A stretch of DNA of 64,000 bases. It comes from Hydrogenophaga sp. 2FB (GTDB taxonomy: Bacteria > Pseudomonadota > Gammaproteobacteria > Burkholderiales > Burkholderiaceae_C). Each line of letters starts with the position of its first letter. Position 1 is the first letter of the stretch. Of this stretch, positions 16,543 to 26,027 are shown one piece after another. Made by a program: the position numbers and the translations under genes. The DNA lies in the NCBI RefSeq assembly GCF_005503365.1, contig NZ_SCML01000014.1, forward strand, positions 1 through 64,000, read 5' to 3'. Under the pieces are notes generated by a model. That model saw only the letters and a program-made list of their open reading frames with translations. It had not been told where the DNA came from and searched no databases.

Positions 16543-17924
16543 TTCGCGCCCGCCGTTTCCACGGTGGGTGCGTGTTCGGCGGCGTGCCAGGGCGCGCCTT
16601 CGCGCTTGCTGCGCACCGCGTCCTGCCACCAGGCCTGCCAGCTTTGCGCGGGGGCAATGCCGTCGACCGTGTCCGGGCCCGAGATGGCGCCGTGCAAGGC
16701 CGGGTCGGCGATGCCGGGGGCGGTGCCGCCTTGTTCGACCGCGTCCATCGCCTGCTGCAGCATGCGCCGGTGCGTCACGATCACTTTGTCGGTCGTGCCC
16801 AGGTGCTCGCGCGTGCGGTCCTGGATCGGGCCCATGCTCTCGCAGGCCCACTGGTCGTGCACGTTGATGTCGTCTTCGCCCATGCCGAGGTAGGTGCGGT
16901 TCTGCTGCTCTTCGGCGTTGAAGCCCCAGTTGTTGTGGCGGCCGGACTTGGGGATGTAGTCGGGCAGGGTCACGGCCTGCAGGCGCGGCGTGCGCATGGC
17001 GTCCTTGTCGACCGGGCCGGTGAAGCTGGTGAAGAAGGCGTACCAGTAGTTGTGCGTGTCGTCGACCGGCACGTGCATCTGCGTGATCGTCATCGTTTCG
17101 GACAGCGGGATCACGAAGGTCTGCGGGAACACGCCGTTGGTCACGCGCACGTGGGTGAGTTCGTCGGTCATCGGACGCAGCGCGGTGAGCTGCAGGCCGT
17201 AGGGCTTGGCCTCGAAGCTGATGATGGGTTGGCCGAACTCGCGCATCACCCGCGTCATGGGCCAGCGCTCGCCGCCCACGTCGCCGGCGCTGGCGCCCCG
17301 GAACTGTTTGCCGTAGCTGTCTTCGAGCGAGCCGTCGTTGAAGAAACGGTGCAGGTAGGACGCGTGCGCCGGGTCGATGCCCACTTCCAGCGACTGCAGC
17401 CAGTTGCAGTGCCACAGGCCCTTGAAGGCGAAGGTGTGGCTCTCGGGTGCGGTGAAGCAGTCGAGGTCGGGGAAGGGCGGTGGCGTGAAGCTCTCCGGGC
17501 CGAACCAGCCAAACAGCACGCCGCTGCGCTGCACCAGCGGGTAGCTGCGCTGCTGGATGCGCGTGCACAGGGTGCTGCCCGCGGGCTCGCCCGGGGTTTC
17601 GATGCACTGGCCGGTGGTGTCGAACTTCCAGCCGTGGAAGGGACAGCGCAAGCCGTCGCCTTCGTTGCGGCCGAAGGCGAGGTCGGCACCGCGGTGCGGG
17701 CAGTCGCGGTCCAGCAGGCCGAACTGGCCCTGGGCGTCGCGGAACAGCACGAAGTTCTGTCCCAGCACGCGCACCGCCTTCACCGGGCGCACGGCCATCT
17801 GCGGGTCCAGTGCGGGGTTGAATTCGTCCAGCAAGGCCACGGGCTGCCAGTAGCGGCGCAGCAGCTCGCCGCCGGGGGTGCCCGGCCCGACTTGGGTGAG
17901 GCGCTGGTTGAGTTCGGCTTTCAT
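16539..17924 (-). CDS. Rieske [2Fe-2S] non-heme iron oxygenase, alpha subunit
   Basis: This 461-residue protein has the Rieske cluster motif CPHRGA (near residue 75) and CPFHGW (near 97), and a catalytic domain with the mononuclear iron ligands in DPAHASYLHR (near 183-190). The size fits the phthalate 4,5-dioxygenase/vanillate-demethylase class of one-component oxygenases, which need a separate reductase. No reductase is adjacent. The start at 17924 follows GGAGATCTCCCTC and gives the expected N-terminus (ELLRRYWQPVALLDE). It lies 80 bases from the divergent GntR gene, which probably controls it. Confidence 0.9.
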   Translation of the reverse strand: MKAELNQRLTQVGPGTPGGELLRRYWQPVALLDEFNPALDPQMAVRPVKAVRVLGQNFVLFRDAQGQFGLLDRDCPHRGADLAFGRNEGDGLRCPFHGWKFDTTGQCIETPGEPAGSTLCTRIQQRSYPLVQRSGVLFGWFGPESFTPPPFPDLDCFTAPESHTFAFKGLWHCNWLQSLEVGIDPAHASYLHRFFNDGSLEDSYGKQFRGASAGDVGGERWPMTRVMREFGQPIISFEAKPYGLQLTALRPMTDELTHVRVTNGVFPQTFVIPLSETMTITQMHVPVDDTHNYWYAFFTSFTGPVDKDAMRTPRLQAVTLPDYIPKSGRHNNWGFNAEEQQNRTYLGMGEDDINVHDQWACESMGPIQDRTREHLGTTDKVIVTHRRMLQQAMDAVEQGGTAPGIADPALHGAISGPDTVDGIAPAQSWQAWWQDAVRSKREGAPWHAAEHAPTVETAGAK

Positions 17925-17956
17925 GAGGGAGATCTCCGGCAATAAAACGGGGTGGT

Positions 17957-17972
17957 GTATCGAAATGGTATC
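17957..17972. promoter_or_regulatory. Direct repeat GTATC-N6-GTATC, candidate GntR operator
   Basis: Two GTATC copies (17957-17961 and 17968-17972) lie 11 bases apart, one helical turn, in the 80-base divergent region between the Rieske and GntR genes. They fall in TGGTGTATC and TGGTATC contexts. FCD-type GntR regulators often use TGGTAT half-sites, usually as palindromes, so this is a tentative site. Confidence 0.35.
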
Positions 17973-18004
17973 CCGTTTTTTAAATTCGGTGTACATTTTT
18001 GACC

Positions 18005-18724
18005 ATGAACTTGCAAGACACCGTTTTGATGCAGTTGCGCGACCTGATCCTGAGCGGCCAGTTCGAGCCCGGCCACCGCCTGGCCGAACAACAGCTTGCC
18101 GAGCGACTGGGTGCGTCGCGCACGCCGGTGCGGGCGGCCTTGGTGACGCTGGAGCAGGAAGGCCTGGTGCAGGCCAACGAAACCGGCAAGTACCTGGTGC
18201 GCCAGTTCACCGCGCAGGAAGTGACCGACGCCATCGCGGTGCGCGGCCACCTCGAAGGCATGGCGGCGCGGCTGGTGGCCGAACACGGCGTGTCGCGCCA
18301 GTTGCAGGGCCAGTTGCAGACCGTGCTCGACGAAGGCGACCGTCTGTTGGCGGACAACCCGCTGACGATTGAAAGTTACGCCGCGTATGCGCTGATGAAC
18401 GACCGCTTCCACGCGCTCATCCTCGACGCCTGTGGCAACCGCGCCTTGCAGCGCGCGGTGGAACTCAACGACAAGCTGCCCTTCGCGCCGGCCTCGGCCA
18501 TGCTGCCCATGCAGGGCACGGTGGCGATGGACCGCGACTGGATGCTCTACGCGCACCGCCAGCACCACATGCTGTTCGCAGCCCTGCTACGCGGCGAAAG
18601 CGCCCGCGCGCAGGCGCTGGCCACCGAGCACACCGAAGTGGCGCAGATGAACATGCGCCTGGCGCTGGAACGGCGCGCCGAATCGGAGCAGTACATGCCC
18701 GGCATTCGGCTGGTGGTGGGCTGA
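18005..18724 (+). CDS. GntR-family regulator, FCD type
   Basis: The 239-residue protein has a GntR winged helix (LAEQQLAERLGASRTPVRAAL, about 28-48) and a C-terminal FCD ligand-binding domain with the metal-binding His-rich helices (LMNDRFHALIL, YAHRQHHMLFAAL). FCD regulators respond to carboxylates or aromatic acids. It is divergent from the Rieske/ligase operon across 80 bases that contain the repeat at 17957-17972. ATG 18005 is preferred over TTG 17999. Confidence 0.88.
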   Translation: MNLQDTVLMQLRDLILSGQFEPGHRLAEQQLAERLGASRTPVRAALVTLEQEGLVQANETGKYLVRQFTAQEVTDAIAVRGHLEGMAARLVAEHGVSRQLQGQLQTVLDEGDRLLADNPLTIESYAAYALMNDRFHALILDACGNRALQRAVELNDKLPFAPASAMLPMQGTVAMDRDWMLYAHRQHHMLFAALLRGESARAQALATEHTEVAQMNMRLALERRAESEQYMPGIRLVVG

Positions 18725-18864
18725 CGCAGCACAAGCGCGGGCGGGATGCAGGGGGCGCGCGAACGTCCTCACCCGCGCGGGGACTTTTGCGGGCGTGGTC
18801 ATCGCAGCGGCTGGGGCTGCGCACAATGGGCCGTTCCTTTTTCACCGCGACCCGCCCCGCATTC

Positions 18865-19968
18865 ATGACCCAACTCTTCGAACCCATCACCGCGGGCCAA
18901 TTGGCCCTGGCCAACCGCGTCGTCATGGCGCCGCTCACGCGCAACCGCGCGCCCAACGCCGTGCCCACGCCGCTCATGGCCACGTACTACGAGCAGCGCG
19001 CCAGCGCCGGTTTGCTGATCACCGAAGCCACCGCCATCAGCCACCAGGGCCAGGGCTATGCCGACGTGCCCGGCCTGTACGCGCCCGAGCAGATCGATGG
19101 CTGGAAACGCGTGACCGCGGCCGTGCACGCCCAGGGCGGCAAGATCGTCACCCAGCTCTGGCACGTGGGCCGCGTATCGCACAACGAGCTGCAGCCCGGC
19201 GGCGGCGCGCCGGTCGCGCCCTCGGCGATCGCTGCCAAGACCAAGACGGTGCTCATCAAGGACGGTGTGCCCACGTTTGTCGCCACGTCCGAGCCGCGCG
19301 CGCTCGAGTTGTCCGAGTTGCCCGGCATCGTCGAGGACTACCGCAAGGCCGCGCTCGCGGCCATCGAAGCCGGCTTCGACGGCGTGGAAATCCACGCGGC
19401 CAACGGTTACCTGATCGACCAGTTCCTCAAGACCGGCAGCAACCACCGCACCGATGCGTACGGCGGCAGTATCGAGAACCGCGCGCGCCTGTTGCTCGAG
19501 GTGGTGAAGGCCGTGACGGATGCCATTGGCGGCGGGCGCACCGGCATTCGCCTCTCACCCGTGACGCCCGCCAACGACGTGGTCGACGCCGACCCGCAGC
19601 CGCTGTTTGACCATGTGATGAAGCAGTTGGCGCCGCTGGGTCTGGCCTACGTGCACTTCATCGAAGGCGCGACGGGCGGCCCGCGCGAGATCGCCGACCG
19701 CCCCTTCGACTACGCCGCCCTGCGCGCCACGTACCACACGGCGGGTGGCCGAGCGGCCTGGATGGTCAACAACGGCTACGACCTCTCGCTCGCGCAGAAG
19801 GCCTTGAGCGATGGCGCCGATCTCGTCGCCTTCGGCAAGACCTACATCGCCAACCCCGACCTCGTGACCCGCCTCCAGCAAGGCGGCCCGTTCAACGAGC
19901 CCGACAAGACCACCTTCTACGGTGGTGGCGAGAAGGGCTACACCGACTACCCCGCGCTGACGGTCTGA
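18865..19968 (+). CDS. Old Yellow Enzyme family NADH:flavin oxidoreductase (NemA-like alkene reductase)
   Basis: The 367-residue TIM-barrel FMN enzyme starts LFEPITAGQLALANRVVMAPLTRNRA. It contains TQLWHVGRVSH, the active-site EIHAANGYLIDQFL, and a C-terminal phosphate-binding region (LVAFGKTYIANPDLV). Members reduce activated alkenes, N-ethylmaleimide, nitro compounds and other electrophiles. A longer start is possible upstream, but ATG 18865 gives the family N-terminus. It stands alone between the GntR and NfeD genes. Confidence 0.9.
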   Translation: MTQLFEPITAGQLALANRVVMAPLTRNRAPNAVPTPLMATYYEQRASAGLLITEATAISHQGQGYADVPGLYAPEQIDGWKRVTAAVHAQGGKIVTQLWHVGRVSHNELQPGGGAPVAPSAIAAKTKTVLIKDGVPTFVATSEPRALELSELPGIVEDYRKAALAAIEAGFDGVEIHAANGYLIDQFLKTGSNHRTDAYGGSIENRARLLLEVVKAVTDAIGGGRTGIRLSPVTPANDVVDADPQPLFDHVMKQLAPLGLAYVHFIEGATGGPREIADRPFDYAALRATYHTAGGRAAWMVNNGYDLSLAQKALSDGADLVAFGKTYIANPDLVTRLQQGGPFNEPDKTTFYGGGEKGYTDYPALTV

Positions 19969-19974
19969 CCCGCC

Positions 19975-19997
19975 CGCACCCGCCGGGCGCGGGTGCG
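19975..19997. terminator. GC-rich hairpin after the alkene reductase gene
   Basis: CGCACCCGC-N5-GCGGGTGCG is a perfect 9-base stem starting 6 bases after the stop. There is no T-run, so it may stabilise the mRNA end or act as a weak terminator. Confidence 0.45.
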
Positions 19998-20094
19998 TAC
20001 CCCTTGTGCCGTCGTGGCCGAATCGGCGGACGGTGCGCGCACCGCCCGCGCTGGGGCATAAACAGGGTTCACGTGTCTCTCGATCGGAGGTGCG

Positions 20095-21537
20095 ATGCGG
20101 ACAGCCCATGCGACGGAATCCGTGGCGTCTGGATGCAGCAGCTTCAGCGCCCTGGGCCGCTGCGCGCTGTTCGTGCTCGCGCTCCTGCTGGGCCTGACGG
20201 TGGTGGGCGCACGGGCCGCGTCACCCGTGGTGGTGCTCACGGTGCACAGCGCCATCGGCCCGGCCAGCGCGGACTACATCATTCGCGGCATGGCGCGCGC
20301 GCACAAGCAAGGCGCACCGTTGGTGGTGCTGGAGCTGGACACGCCGGGTGGCCTGGACAGTTCCACGCGCCAGATCATCCAGGCCATCCTGGCCTCGCCC
20401 GTGCCGGTGGCCACCTACGTGACCCCACAGGGTTCGCGCGCGGCCAGCGCCGGCACCTACATCCTTTACGCCAGCCACATCGCCGCCATGGCGCCCGCCA
20501 CCACGCTCGGGGCGGCGACGCCGGTGTCGATCGGCATGCCCGGCGCGCCGCAGCCACCGAAGAGCGCGCCCACACCCGGCGACAAGCCGGCGCCCGCGTC
20601 ACCCGCCGACACCATGACGGTCAAGCAGATCCACGACGCCGCGGCCTTCATCCGGGGCCTGGCCGAACAGCGTGGTCGCAACGCGCAGTGGGCCGAGCGT
20701 GCGGTGCGCGAGGCGGTGAGCCTGACCGCGGCCGAGGCGCTGAACGAGAAGGTCATCGATGTCGTGGCCACCGACATCACCGACCTGCTGAACCAGATTC
20801 ACGGCCGCAGCGTGCGCATGGCCAGTGGCGAGTTGCGCCTGGCCACGCGCGGCCTGGCGACCGAGGCGCACCCGCCCGACTGGCGGCACCGCCTGCTGAA
20901 CGTGATCGCCAACCCGAGTTTTGCGCTGATCCTGTTGATGATCGGGGTCTACGGCCTGATGTTCGAGTTTTCCTCACCGAGCTTTGGCATACCCGGCACC
21001 GTGGGCGCGATCTGCCTGTTGCTGGCGCTCTTTGCGCTGCAGTTGCTGCCGGTGAACTACGCCGCCCTGGCGTTGATCCTGCTCGGTTTTGCGCTGCTCG
21101 CGGCCGAACTGATGTCGCCGTCCTTTGGCGTGCTGGGCGTGGGTGGTGTGGTGGCGTTCATCGCCGGCGGCCTGTTGTTGTTCGACCGCGACGTGCCGGG
21201 CATGGGCGTGCCCCTGCCGCTGCTGTTCGGCATCTCCATCGTCGCCGCCGCGGCGGTGTTGCTGGGCGGCGGCATGGCCTTGCGGGCACGCCGCTTGCCG
21301 ATCGTCAGCGGTGGCGAGGACATGGTCGGCACCCGGGGCCGGGTGCTGCAGATCCAGGACGGTGAGGCTTGGGCCGAGGTCCGCGGCGAGCGCTGGAGGG
21401 TGCGCTCGGAGGCGCCCATGTGGCCCGGACAAACCGTGCGCGTGGTGGGCCTGACCGGGCTGCTGCTGCAGGTGCAGCCCGACACATCACCCCAGTTCCC
21501 TGAACCCGTAGAAGAAGGAGGCCAGCACCATGTTTGA
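20095..21537 (+). CDS. NfeD-family membrane serine protease (ClpP class)
   Basis: The 480-residue protein has an N-terminal signal/membrane segment (about 23-41), then a ClpP-like protease domain with the [11 protein letters not shown] loop holding the candidate catalytic serine (about residue 119) and a candidate lysine in ALNEKVIDV. Four or more membrane helices follow (about 275-395), then a C-terminal NfeD OB fold ([17 protein letters not shown]). The protease domain carries a Pro-rich insertion near 145-170. It overlaps the slipin gene by 8 bases; NfeD proteases commonly cleave or partner stomatin-family proteins. Confidence 0.9.
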   Translation: MRTAHATESVASGCSSFSALGRCALFVLALLLGLTVVGARAASPVVVLTVHSAIGPASADYIIRGMARAHKQGAPLVVLELDTPGGLDSSTRQIIQAILASPVPVATYVTPQGSRAASAGTYILYASHIAAMAPATTLGAATPVSIGMPGAPQPPKSAPTPGDKPAPASPADTMTVKQIHDAAAFIRGLAEQRGRNAQWAERAVREAVSLTAAEALNEKVIDVVATDITDLLNQIHGRSVRMASGELRLATRGLATEAHPPDWRHRLLNVIANPSFALILLMIGVYGLMFEFSSPSFGIPGTVGAICLLLALFALQLLPVNYAALALILLGFALLAAELMSPSFGVLGVGGVVAFIAGGLLLFDRDVPGMGVPLPLLFGISIVAAAAVLLGGGMALRARRLPIVSGGEDMVGTRGRVLQIQDGEAWAEVRGERWRVRSEAPMWPGQTVRVVGLTGLLLQVQPDTSPQFPEPVEEGGQHHV

Positions 21538-22306
21538 TCTCAACCTTGGCATCGGCGCGATCCTCGTGCCCGTCCTGCTGATCCTGCTGGCGTCCTCGTT
21601 CCGCATCCTGCGCGAGTACCAGCGGGGCGTGGTGTTCCAGCTTGGCCGGTTCTGGAAGGTCAAGGGCCCGGGGCTGGTGATCGTGATCCCCGGCCTGCAG
21701 CAGATGGTGCGCGTGGACCTGCGCGTGGTGACGATGGACGTGGAGCCGCAGGACGTGATTTCGCGCGACAACGTCTCGGTCAAGGTCAACGCGGTGGTGT
21801 TCTTCCGCGTGGTCGAGCCCGACAAGGCGATCATCCAGGTGGAAAACTTCCTCTTCGCCACCAGCCAGCTGGCGCAGACCACGTTGCGCGTCGTGCTGGG
21901 CAAGCACGAGCTCGACGAAATGCTGGCCGAGCGCGAGCGGCTCAACCTCGATGTGCAGCAGATCCTGGACGCCCAGACCGCGGCCTGGGGCATCAAGGTG
22001 ACCAACGTCGAGATCAAGCACATCGACCTCAACGAATCCATGGTGCGCGCCATTGCCCGCCAGGCCGAGGCCGAGCGCGAACGGCGCGCGAAGGTGATCC
22101 ATGCCGAAGGCGAAAAGCAGGCGGCCGTGTCGCTGCTCGAAGCCGCGCAGATGCTGGCGCGCCAGCCCGAAGCCATGCAACTGCGCTACCTGCAGACCAT
22201 GACGCAGGTGGCCGGCGACCGCGCCTCGACCATCGTGTTCCCGCTGCCCATGGACCTGCTGGGGCGGCTGCTGAACAAGGACGCCGCGGCGGCCCCGAAG
22301 GAATGA
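21530..22306 (+). CDS. Slipin/stomatin family protein (SPFH domain)
   Basis: The 258-residue protein has one N-terminal membrane hairpin segment ([18 protein letters not shown]) and an SPFH domain with [38 protein letters not shown] and the helical [18 protein letters not shown] region. Such proteins form ring oligomers on the inner membrane and organise lipid domains or proteases. Translation is linked to the preceding NfeD gene by overlap. Confidence 0.93.
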   Translation: MFDLNLGIGAILVPVLLILLASSFRILREYQRGVVFQLGRFWKVKGPGLVIVIPGLQQMVRVDLRVVTMDVEPQDVISRDNVSVKVNAVVFFRVVEPDKAIIQVENFLFATSQLAQTTLRVVLGKHELDEMLAERERLNLDVQQILDAQTAAWGIKVTNVEIKHIDLNESMVRAIARQAEAERERRAKVIHAEGEKQAAVSLLEAAQMLARQPEAMQLRYLQTMTQVAGDRASTIVFPLPMDLLGRLLNKDAAAAPKE

Positions 22307-22357
22307 GCAGACCCAAGTGCCCCGTGGACGGGCGCAAGCGGTTTATCCTCCGACCTT

Positions 22358-22999
22358 ATGAAGCTCTACAACTACTTCCGCTCCTCGGCCTCGTACCGCG
22401 TGCGCATCGCGCTCGCGCTAAAGGGCATGGCCTACGAGTACGTGCCCGTGCACATCGCGCGTGGCGACCACAAGCTGCCGGCGTTCACCGACAAGGCCGT
22501 GGAAGGCCTGGTGCCGCTGCTCGAGCTGGACGACGGCACGCGCCTGACGCAATCGATGGCGATCATCGAATACCTCGACGAGCTGCAACCCGCGCCCGCC
22601 TTGCTGCCCGCCGACGCGCTCGGCCGCGCCCGCGTGCGCGCGCTCGCGCAGATCGTGGCCTGCGAGATCCACCCGCTCAACAACCTGCGCGTGCTCAAGT
22701 ACCTCGTCAAGGAACTCAAGGTGGAGGACGAGCCGAAGAACGTCTGGTACCGCCACTGGGTGCGCAGCGGCCTGGAGGCCTTCGAGCGCCAGCTCGCCCA
22801 GCAACCGAAGTCCACCTACTGCTTCGGCGACACGCCCACGTTGGCCGACTGTTGCCTGGTGCCGCAGATCTTCAACGCCCAGCGCTTCAACACCGATCTG
22901 AGTGGCCTGCCACGCACCATGGCTGCGCACGAGGCCTGCATGGCCTTGCCGGCGTTCCAGCAATCGCAACCGTCGGCCTGTCCCGACGCCGAGGCCTGA
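22358..22999 (+). CDS. maiA: Maleylacetoacetate/maleylpyruvate isomerase (GST zeta type)
   Basis: The 213-residue protein has the zeta-class GST N-terminus (YFRSSASYRVRIALALKG) with the glutathione-binding serine region, and a C-terminal helical domain (FGDTPTLADCCLVPQIFNAQRF). It isomerises the cis ring-fission product to its fumaryl form using glutathione. Whether it serves tyrosine (homogentisate) or gentisate degradation cannot be separated by sequence alone. It precedes pgeF by 3 bases. Confidence 0.88.
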   Translation: MKLYNYFRSSASYRVRIALALKGMAYEYVPVHIARGDHKLPAFTDKAVEGLVPLLELDDGTRLTQSMAIIEYLDELQPAPALLPADALGRARVRALAQIVACEIHPLNNLRVLKYLVKELKVEDEPKNVWYRHWVRSGLEAFERQLAQQPKSTYCFGDTPTLADCCLVPQIFNAQRFNTDLSGLPRTMAAHEACMALPAFQQSQPSACPDAEA

Positions 23000-23002
23000 G
23001 CC

Positions 23003-23773
23003 ATGTTGCTGGCGGCCGACGGCTTGGTTCCCGACTGGCCCGCACCGCCCGGTGTGCGGGCCGTGTTCACCACCCGCTCGGGCGGTGTGTCGGTGGCGCC
23101 GTTCGACAGTTTCAACCTGGGTGACCATGTGCGCGACGAGCCGCTGGCCGTGGCGGGCAACCGCGAACGGCTCGCGGCGTTCACCGCGCCGGCGCGCCCG
23201 GTGTTCCTGCAGCAGGTGCACGGCACCCGGGTCGTGCAGCTGTCACGCCACACGGCCAATGGCACCATGGCCGATGGCTGCGTGGTGCGTGGCCCCGGCG
23301 TGGTGGCCACCATCATGGTGGCCGACTGCCTGCCGGTGCTGTTGGCGCACGCGTCGGGCACGGCCGTGGCAGCGGCCCATGCGGGCTGGCGCGGCGCGGT
23401 CAGCGGCGTGATCGAAGAAACCGTGCGTGCCCTGCGCGAAACCGCCGGTGAAGGCGAGATCGTTGCCTGGCTCGGCCCCTGCATCGGGCCGCAGGCGTTT
23501 GAAGTGGGCGCCGATGTGTGCGGGGCGTTCGTCGAAGAGGACCATGCCACCGCGGCGCATTTCTGGCCGACCGGCGACGACAAGTTCCTGGCCGATCTGC
23601 CCGCGCTGGCGCGGCGGCGGTTGAAGGCCGTGGGCGTGACCGACGTGCATGGCAACGACGGCAGCGCCCAGTGGTGCACCGTCACGCAGAAGTCACGGTT
23701 CTTTTCGCACCGGCGCGACGCTGCCCGCCTCGGCAGCACCGGGCGCATGGCCGCCTGCGTCTGGATCGGCTGA
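23003..23773 (+). CDS. pgeF: Peptidoglycan editing factor PgeF (YfiH, DUF152)
   Basis: The 256-residue protein matches the PgeF/laccase-domain family. It has FTTRSGGVSVAPFDSFNLG, QQVHGTRV, VADCLPVLLAHASG, AAAHAGWRGAVSGV with the metal-binding His, and WLGPCIGPQAFEVG. PgeF removes miswoven muropeptides bearing L-Ser in place of L-Ala in the first position. It lies 3 bases after the isomerase. Its 3' end overlaps the convergent small membrane protein gene by 81 bases. Confidence 0.92.
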   Translation: MLLAADGLVPDWPAPPGVRAVFTTRSGGVSVAPFDSFNLGDHVRDEPLAVAGNRERLAAFTAPARPVFLQQVHGTRVVQLSRHTANGTMADGCVVRGPGVVATIMVADCLPVLLAHASGTAVAAAHAGWRGAVSGVIEETVRALRETAGEGEIVAWLGPCIGPQAFEVGADVCGAFVEEDHATAAHFWPTGDDKFLADLPALARRRLKAVGVTDVHGNDGSAQWCTVTQKSRFFSHRRDAARLGSTGRMAACVWIG

Positions 23774-24046
23774 CGCCGCTGATTCCTTCGGTGCCGTTGA
23801 AGCGGCGGCGGCCTCCCGTTCCGCCTGCTCGGCCGCTTCTCGCGCTTTGATGGCCTTGCGCCGGTGTGGCGTGCCCATCAGGTAAACCACCAGTGCGACA
23901 GGCACCAAACCGTAAAGAAAAAAGGTCACAATGGCACCGAGAATGGAGCCTGTGGAGTTGGTTGCTTCGGCCACCGACATCATGAGCACCACGTACATCC
24001 AACCGATCACCACCAGATACACAACGTTCCTTGCAGTCCGGACCAT
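23693..24046 (-). CDS. Small membrane protein of unknown function
   Basis: The 117-residue protein has two hydrophobic segments (about 6-22 and 32-57; NVVYLVVIGWMYVVLMMSV and FLYGLVPVALVVYL). A basic RRKAIKAREAAEQAER helix and an Ala/Pro/Ser-rich tail follow. The tail is encoded antisense to the end of pgeF. It is divergent from phaC with 106 bases between starts, so it may share regulation with PHA synthesis. No function can be assigned. Confidence 0.65.
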   Translation of the reverse strand: MVRTARNVVYLVVIGWMYVVLMMSVAEATNSTGSILGAIVTFFLYGLVPVALVVYLMGTPHRRKAIKAREAAEQAEREAAAASTAPKESAASADPDAGGHAPGAAEAGSVAPVRKEP

Positions 24047-24152
24047 GGGGTCAGCCTGCAGGAAGCAAGACTGAAGACCCTGGGGAAGATCCGGAATGTT
24101 CTTCCCCGAGGCCGCCCATATTAAGCTTCGTGCAACACCTCGGGAGATCGGC

Positions 24153-25994
24153 ATGGCATCGGGAAAGAATCCATCCACGGATTGGCTGGAAAACGCGCAA
24201 CAGTTCCAGCAAAACCTTGTCCAGCAATGGACGCAAATGGCGCAGGCCTTCCCCGGCGCCGCGGCCCCACCCGATGGCAACGACCCGTTCGCGGCCTTCA
24301 AGGCCTTCATGCCGCAGGCGGGCGCGGCCAACCCCTTCGGCATGGCGATGCCCGGCGGCGCGGCGGCTTTCCCCGGCATGCCCGCGGTGGGAGAGATGTT
24401 CAGCAAGGCCAACAATGGCCAGCAGGTCAGCTTCGATCCGGCCCAGCTGCTCGAAATCCAGAACAACTACCTCAAGGACCTGACGGGCCTGTGGAACCAG
24501 GGGCCGACGGCCAAGCCGGCTGGCGACCGCCGCTTTGCCGCCGACGCCTGGGCCAGCAACCCCATGGCCGCCTTCACCGCCGCGGCCTACCTGCTCAACG
24601 CGCGCACCCTCATGGCCATGGCCGACGCGGTGCAGGGCGACGCCAAGACGCGCACGCGCGTGCGCTTCGCGGTGCAGCAGTGGATCGACGCCAGCGCGCC
24701 GAGCAACTTCCTGGCCTTCAACGCCGAGGCGCAGAAGAAGGCCATCGACACGCAAGGCGAGAGCATTGCCAAGGGCGTGGCCAACCTGCTGCACGACATG
24801 AAGCAGGGCCACGTGTCCATGACGGACGAAAGCGTGTTCGAGGTCGGCAAGAACGTGGCGACCACCGAAGGCGCGGTGGTGTTCGAGAGCGAGCTGTTCC
24901 AGCTCATCGAATACAAGCCGCTCACGGCCAAGGTGTACGAGCGGCCCTTCCTGCTGGTGCCGCCCTGCATTAACAAGTTCTACATCCTTGACCTGCAGCC
25001 CGAGAACTCGCTGATCCGTTACTGCGTGGAACAGGGCCACCGCACATTTGTGGTGAGTTGGCGCAACCCGGACGAGTCGCTGTCACACAAGACCTGGGAC
25101 AACTACATCGAGGACGCGGTCATCAAGGCGATCGGGGTCACGCAGGACATCACCGGCGCCGACACCATCAATGCGCTGGGTTTCTGCGTGGGCGGCACCA
25201 TGCTGGGCACCGCGCTGGCGGTACTGGCCGCGCGTGGCGAAGAGCCGGTGAACAGCGCCACCTTGCTCACCACCTTCCTCGACTTCACCGACACCGGCAT
25301 TCTCGACGTGTTCATCGACGAGAACTTCGTGAAATACCGCGAGATGCAGTTCGCCGACGGCGGCCTTATGCCTGGGCGCGATCTCGCCACCACCTTCAGC
25401 TTCCTGCGCCCGAACGACCTGGTGTGGAACTACGTGGTGGGCAACTATCTCAAGGGTGAAACGCCGCCGCCGTTCGACCTGCTGTACTGGAACTCCGACA
25501 GCACCAACCTGCCAGGACCGTACTACGCCTGGTACCTGCGCAACATGTACCTGGAGAACAACCTGGTGCAGCCGGGCAAGGTCACGGTGTGCGGCGAGAA
25601 GATCGACTTCCGCAAGGTCACGCTGCCGGTCTACATCTATGGTTCGCGCGAAGACCACATCGTGCCCATCGGCGCGTCCTATGCCAGTTCGCAGATTTTT
25701 CCGGGCAAGAAGCGCTTCGTCATGGGTGCTTCGGGCCACATCGCGGGCGTGATCAACCCGGCGTCGAAGAACAAGCGCAGCCACTGGATCGGTCCCGCGG
25801 GCAAGTTCCCGGCCGACGTGAAGGACTGGGTCGACGGCGCGACCGAACACCCCGGCAGCTGGTGGACCGATTGGTCCGCCTGGCTCAAACCATTGGCTGG
25901 CAAGCAAATTGCTGCGCCCAAGGCCTACGGCAAAGGCAAGACCTACGCCGCCATCGAACCCGCACCGGGCCGCTACGTCAAGGCAAGGGCCTGA
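24153..25994 (+). CDS. phaC: Class I polyhydroxyalkanoate synthase
   Basis: The 613-residue enzyme has the class I PhaC lipase-like box GFCVGGT with catalytic Cys345. The aspartate lies in GSREDHIVP and the histidine in GASGHIAGV. It polymerises (R)-3-hydroxyacyl-CoA, mainly 3-hydroxybutyryl-CoA, on the granule surface. The N-terminal region (about 1-110) is Gln/Ala/Met-rich. GGGAGAT upstream sets ATG 24153; a longer reading from 24096 is unlikely. phaA and phaB follow at 33 and 84 bases, forming the standard phaCAB operon. Confidence 0.95.
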   Translation: MASGKNPSTDWLENAQQFQQNLVQQWTQMAQAFPGAAAPPDGNDPFAAFKAFMPQAGAANPFGMAMPGGAAAFPGMPAVGEMFSKANNGQQVSFDPAQLLEIQNNYLKDLTGLWNQGPTAKPAGDRRFAADAWASNPMAAFTAAAYLLNARTLMAMADAVQGDAKTRTRVRFAVQQWIDASAPSNFLAFNAEAQKKAIDTQGESIAKGVANLLHDMKQGHVSMTDESVFEVGKNVATTEGAVVFESELFQLIEYKPLTAKVYERPFLLVPPCINKFYILDLQPENSLIRYCVEQGHRTFVVSWRNPDESLSHKTWDNYIEDAVIKAIGVTQDITGADTINALGFCVGGTMLGTALAVLAARGEEPVNSATLLTTFLDFTDTGILDVFIDENFVKYREMQFADGGLMPGRDLATTFSFLRPNDLVWNYVVGNYLKGETPPPFDLLYWNSDSTNLPGPYYAWYLRNMYLENNLVQPGKVTVCGEKIDFRKVTLPVYIYGSREDHIVPIGASYASSQIFPGKKRFVMGASGHIAGVINPASKNKRSHWIGPAGKFPADVKDWVDGATEHPGSWWTDWSAWLKPLAGKQIAAPKAYGKGKTYAAIEPAPGRYVKARA

Positions 25995-26027
25995 ACATCT
26001 TTTTCATTTCATCCGAGGAGACATTGC

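Noticed and set aside
15061-17607. Single 848-residue frame spanning the ligase and part of the Rieske gene
   Set aside because: The ligase begins at ATG 16542 overlapping the Rieske stop; the upstream part of this frame is a shadow of the Rieske gene, so it is not a fusion.
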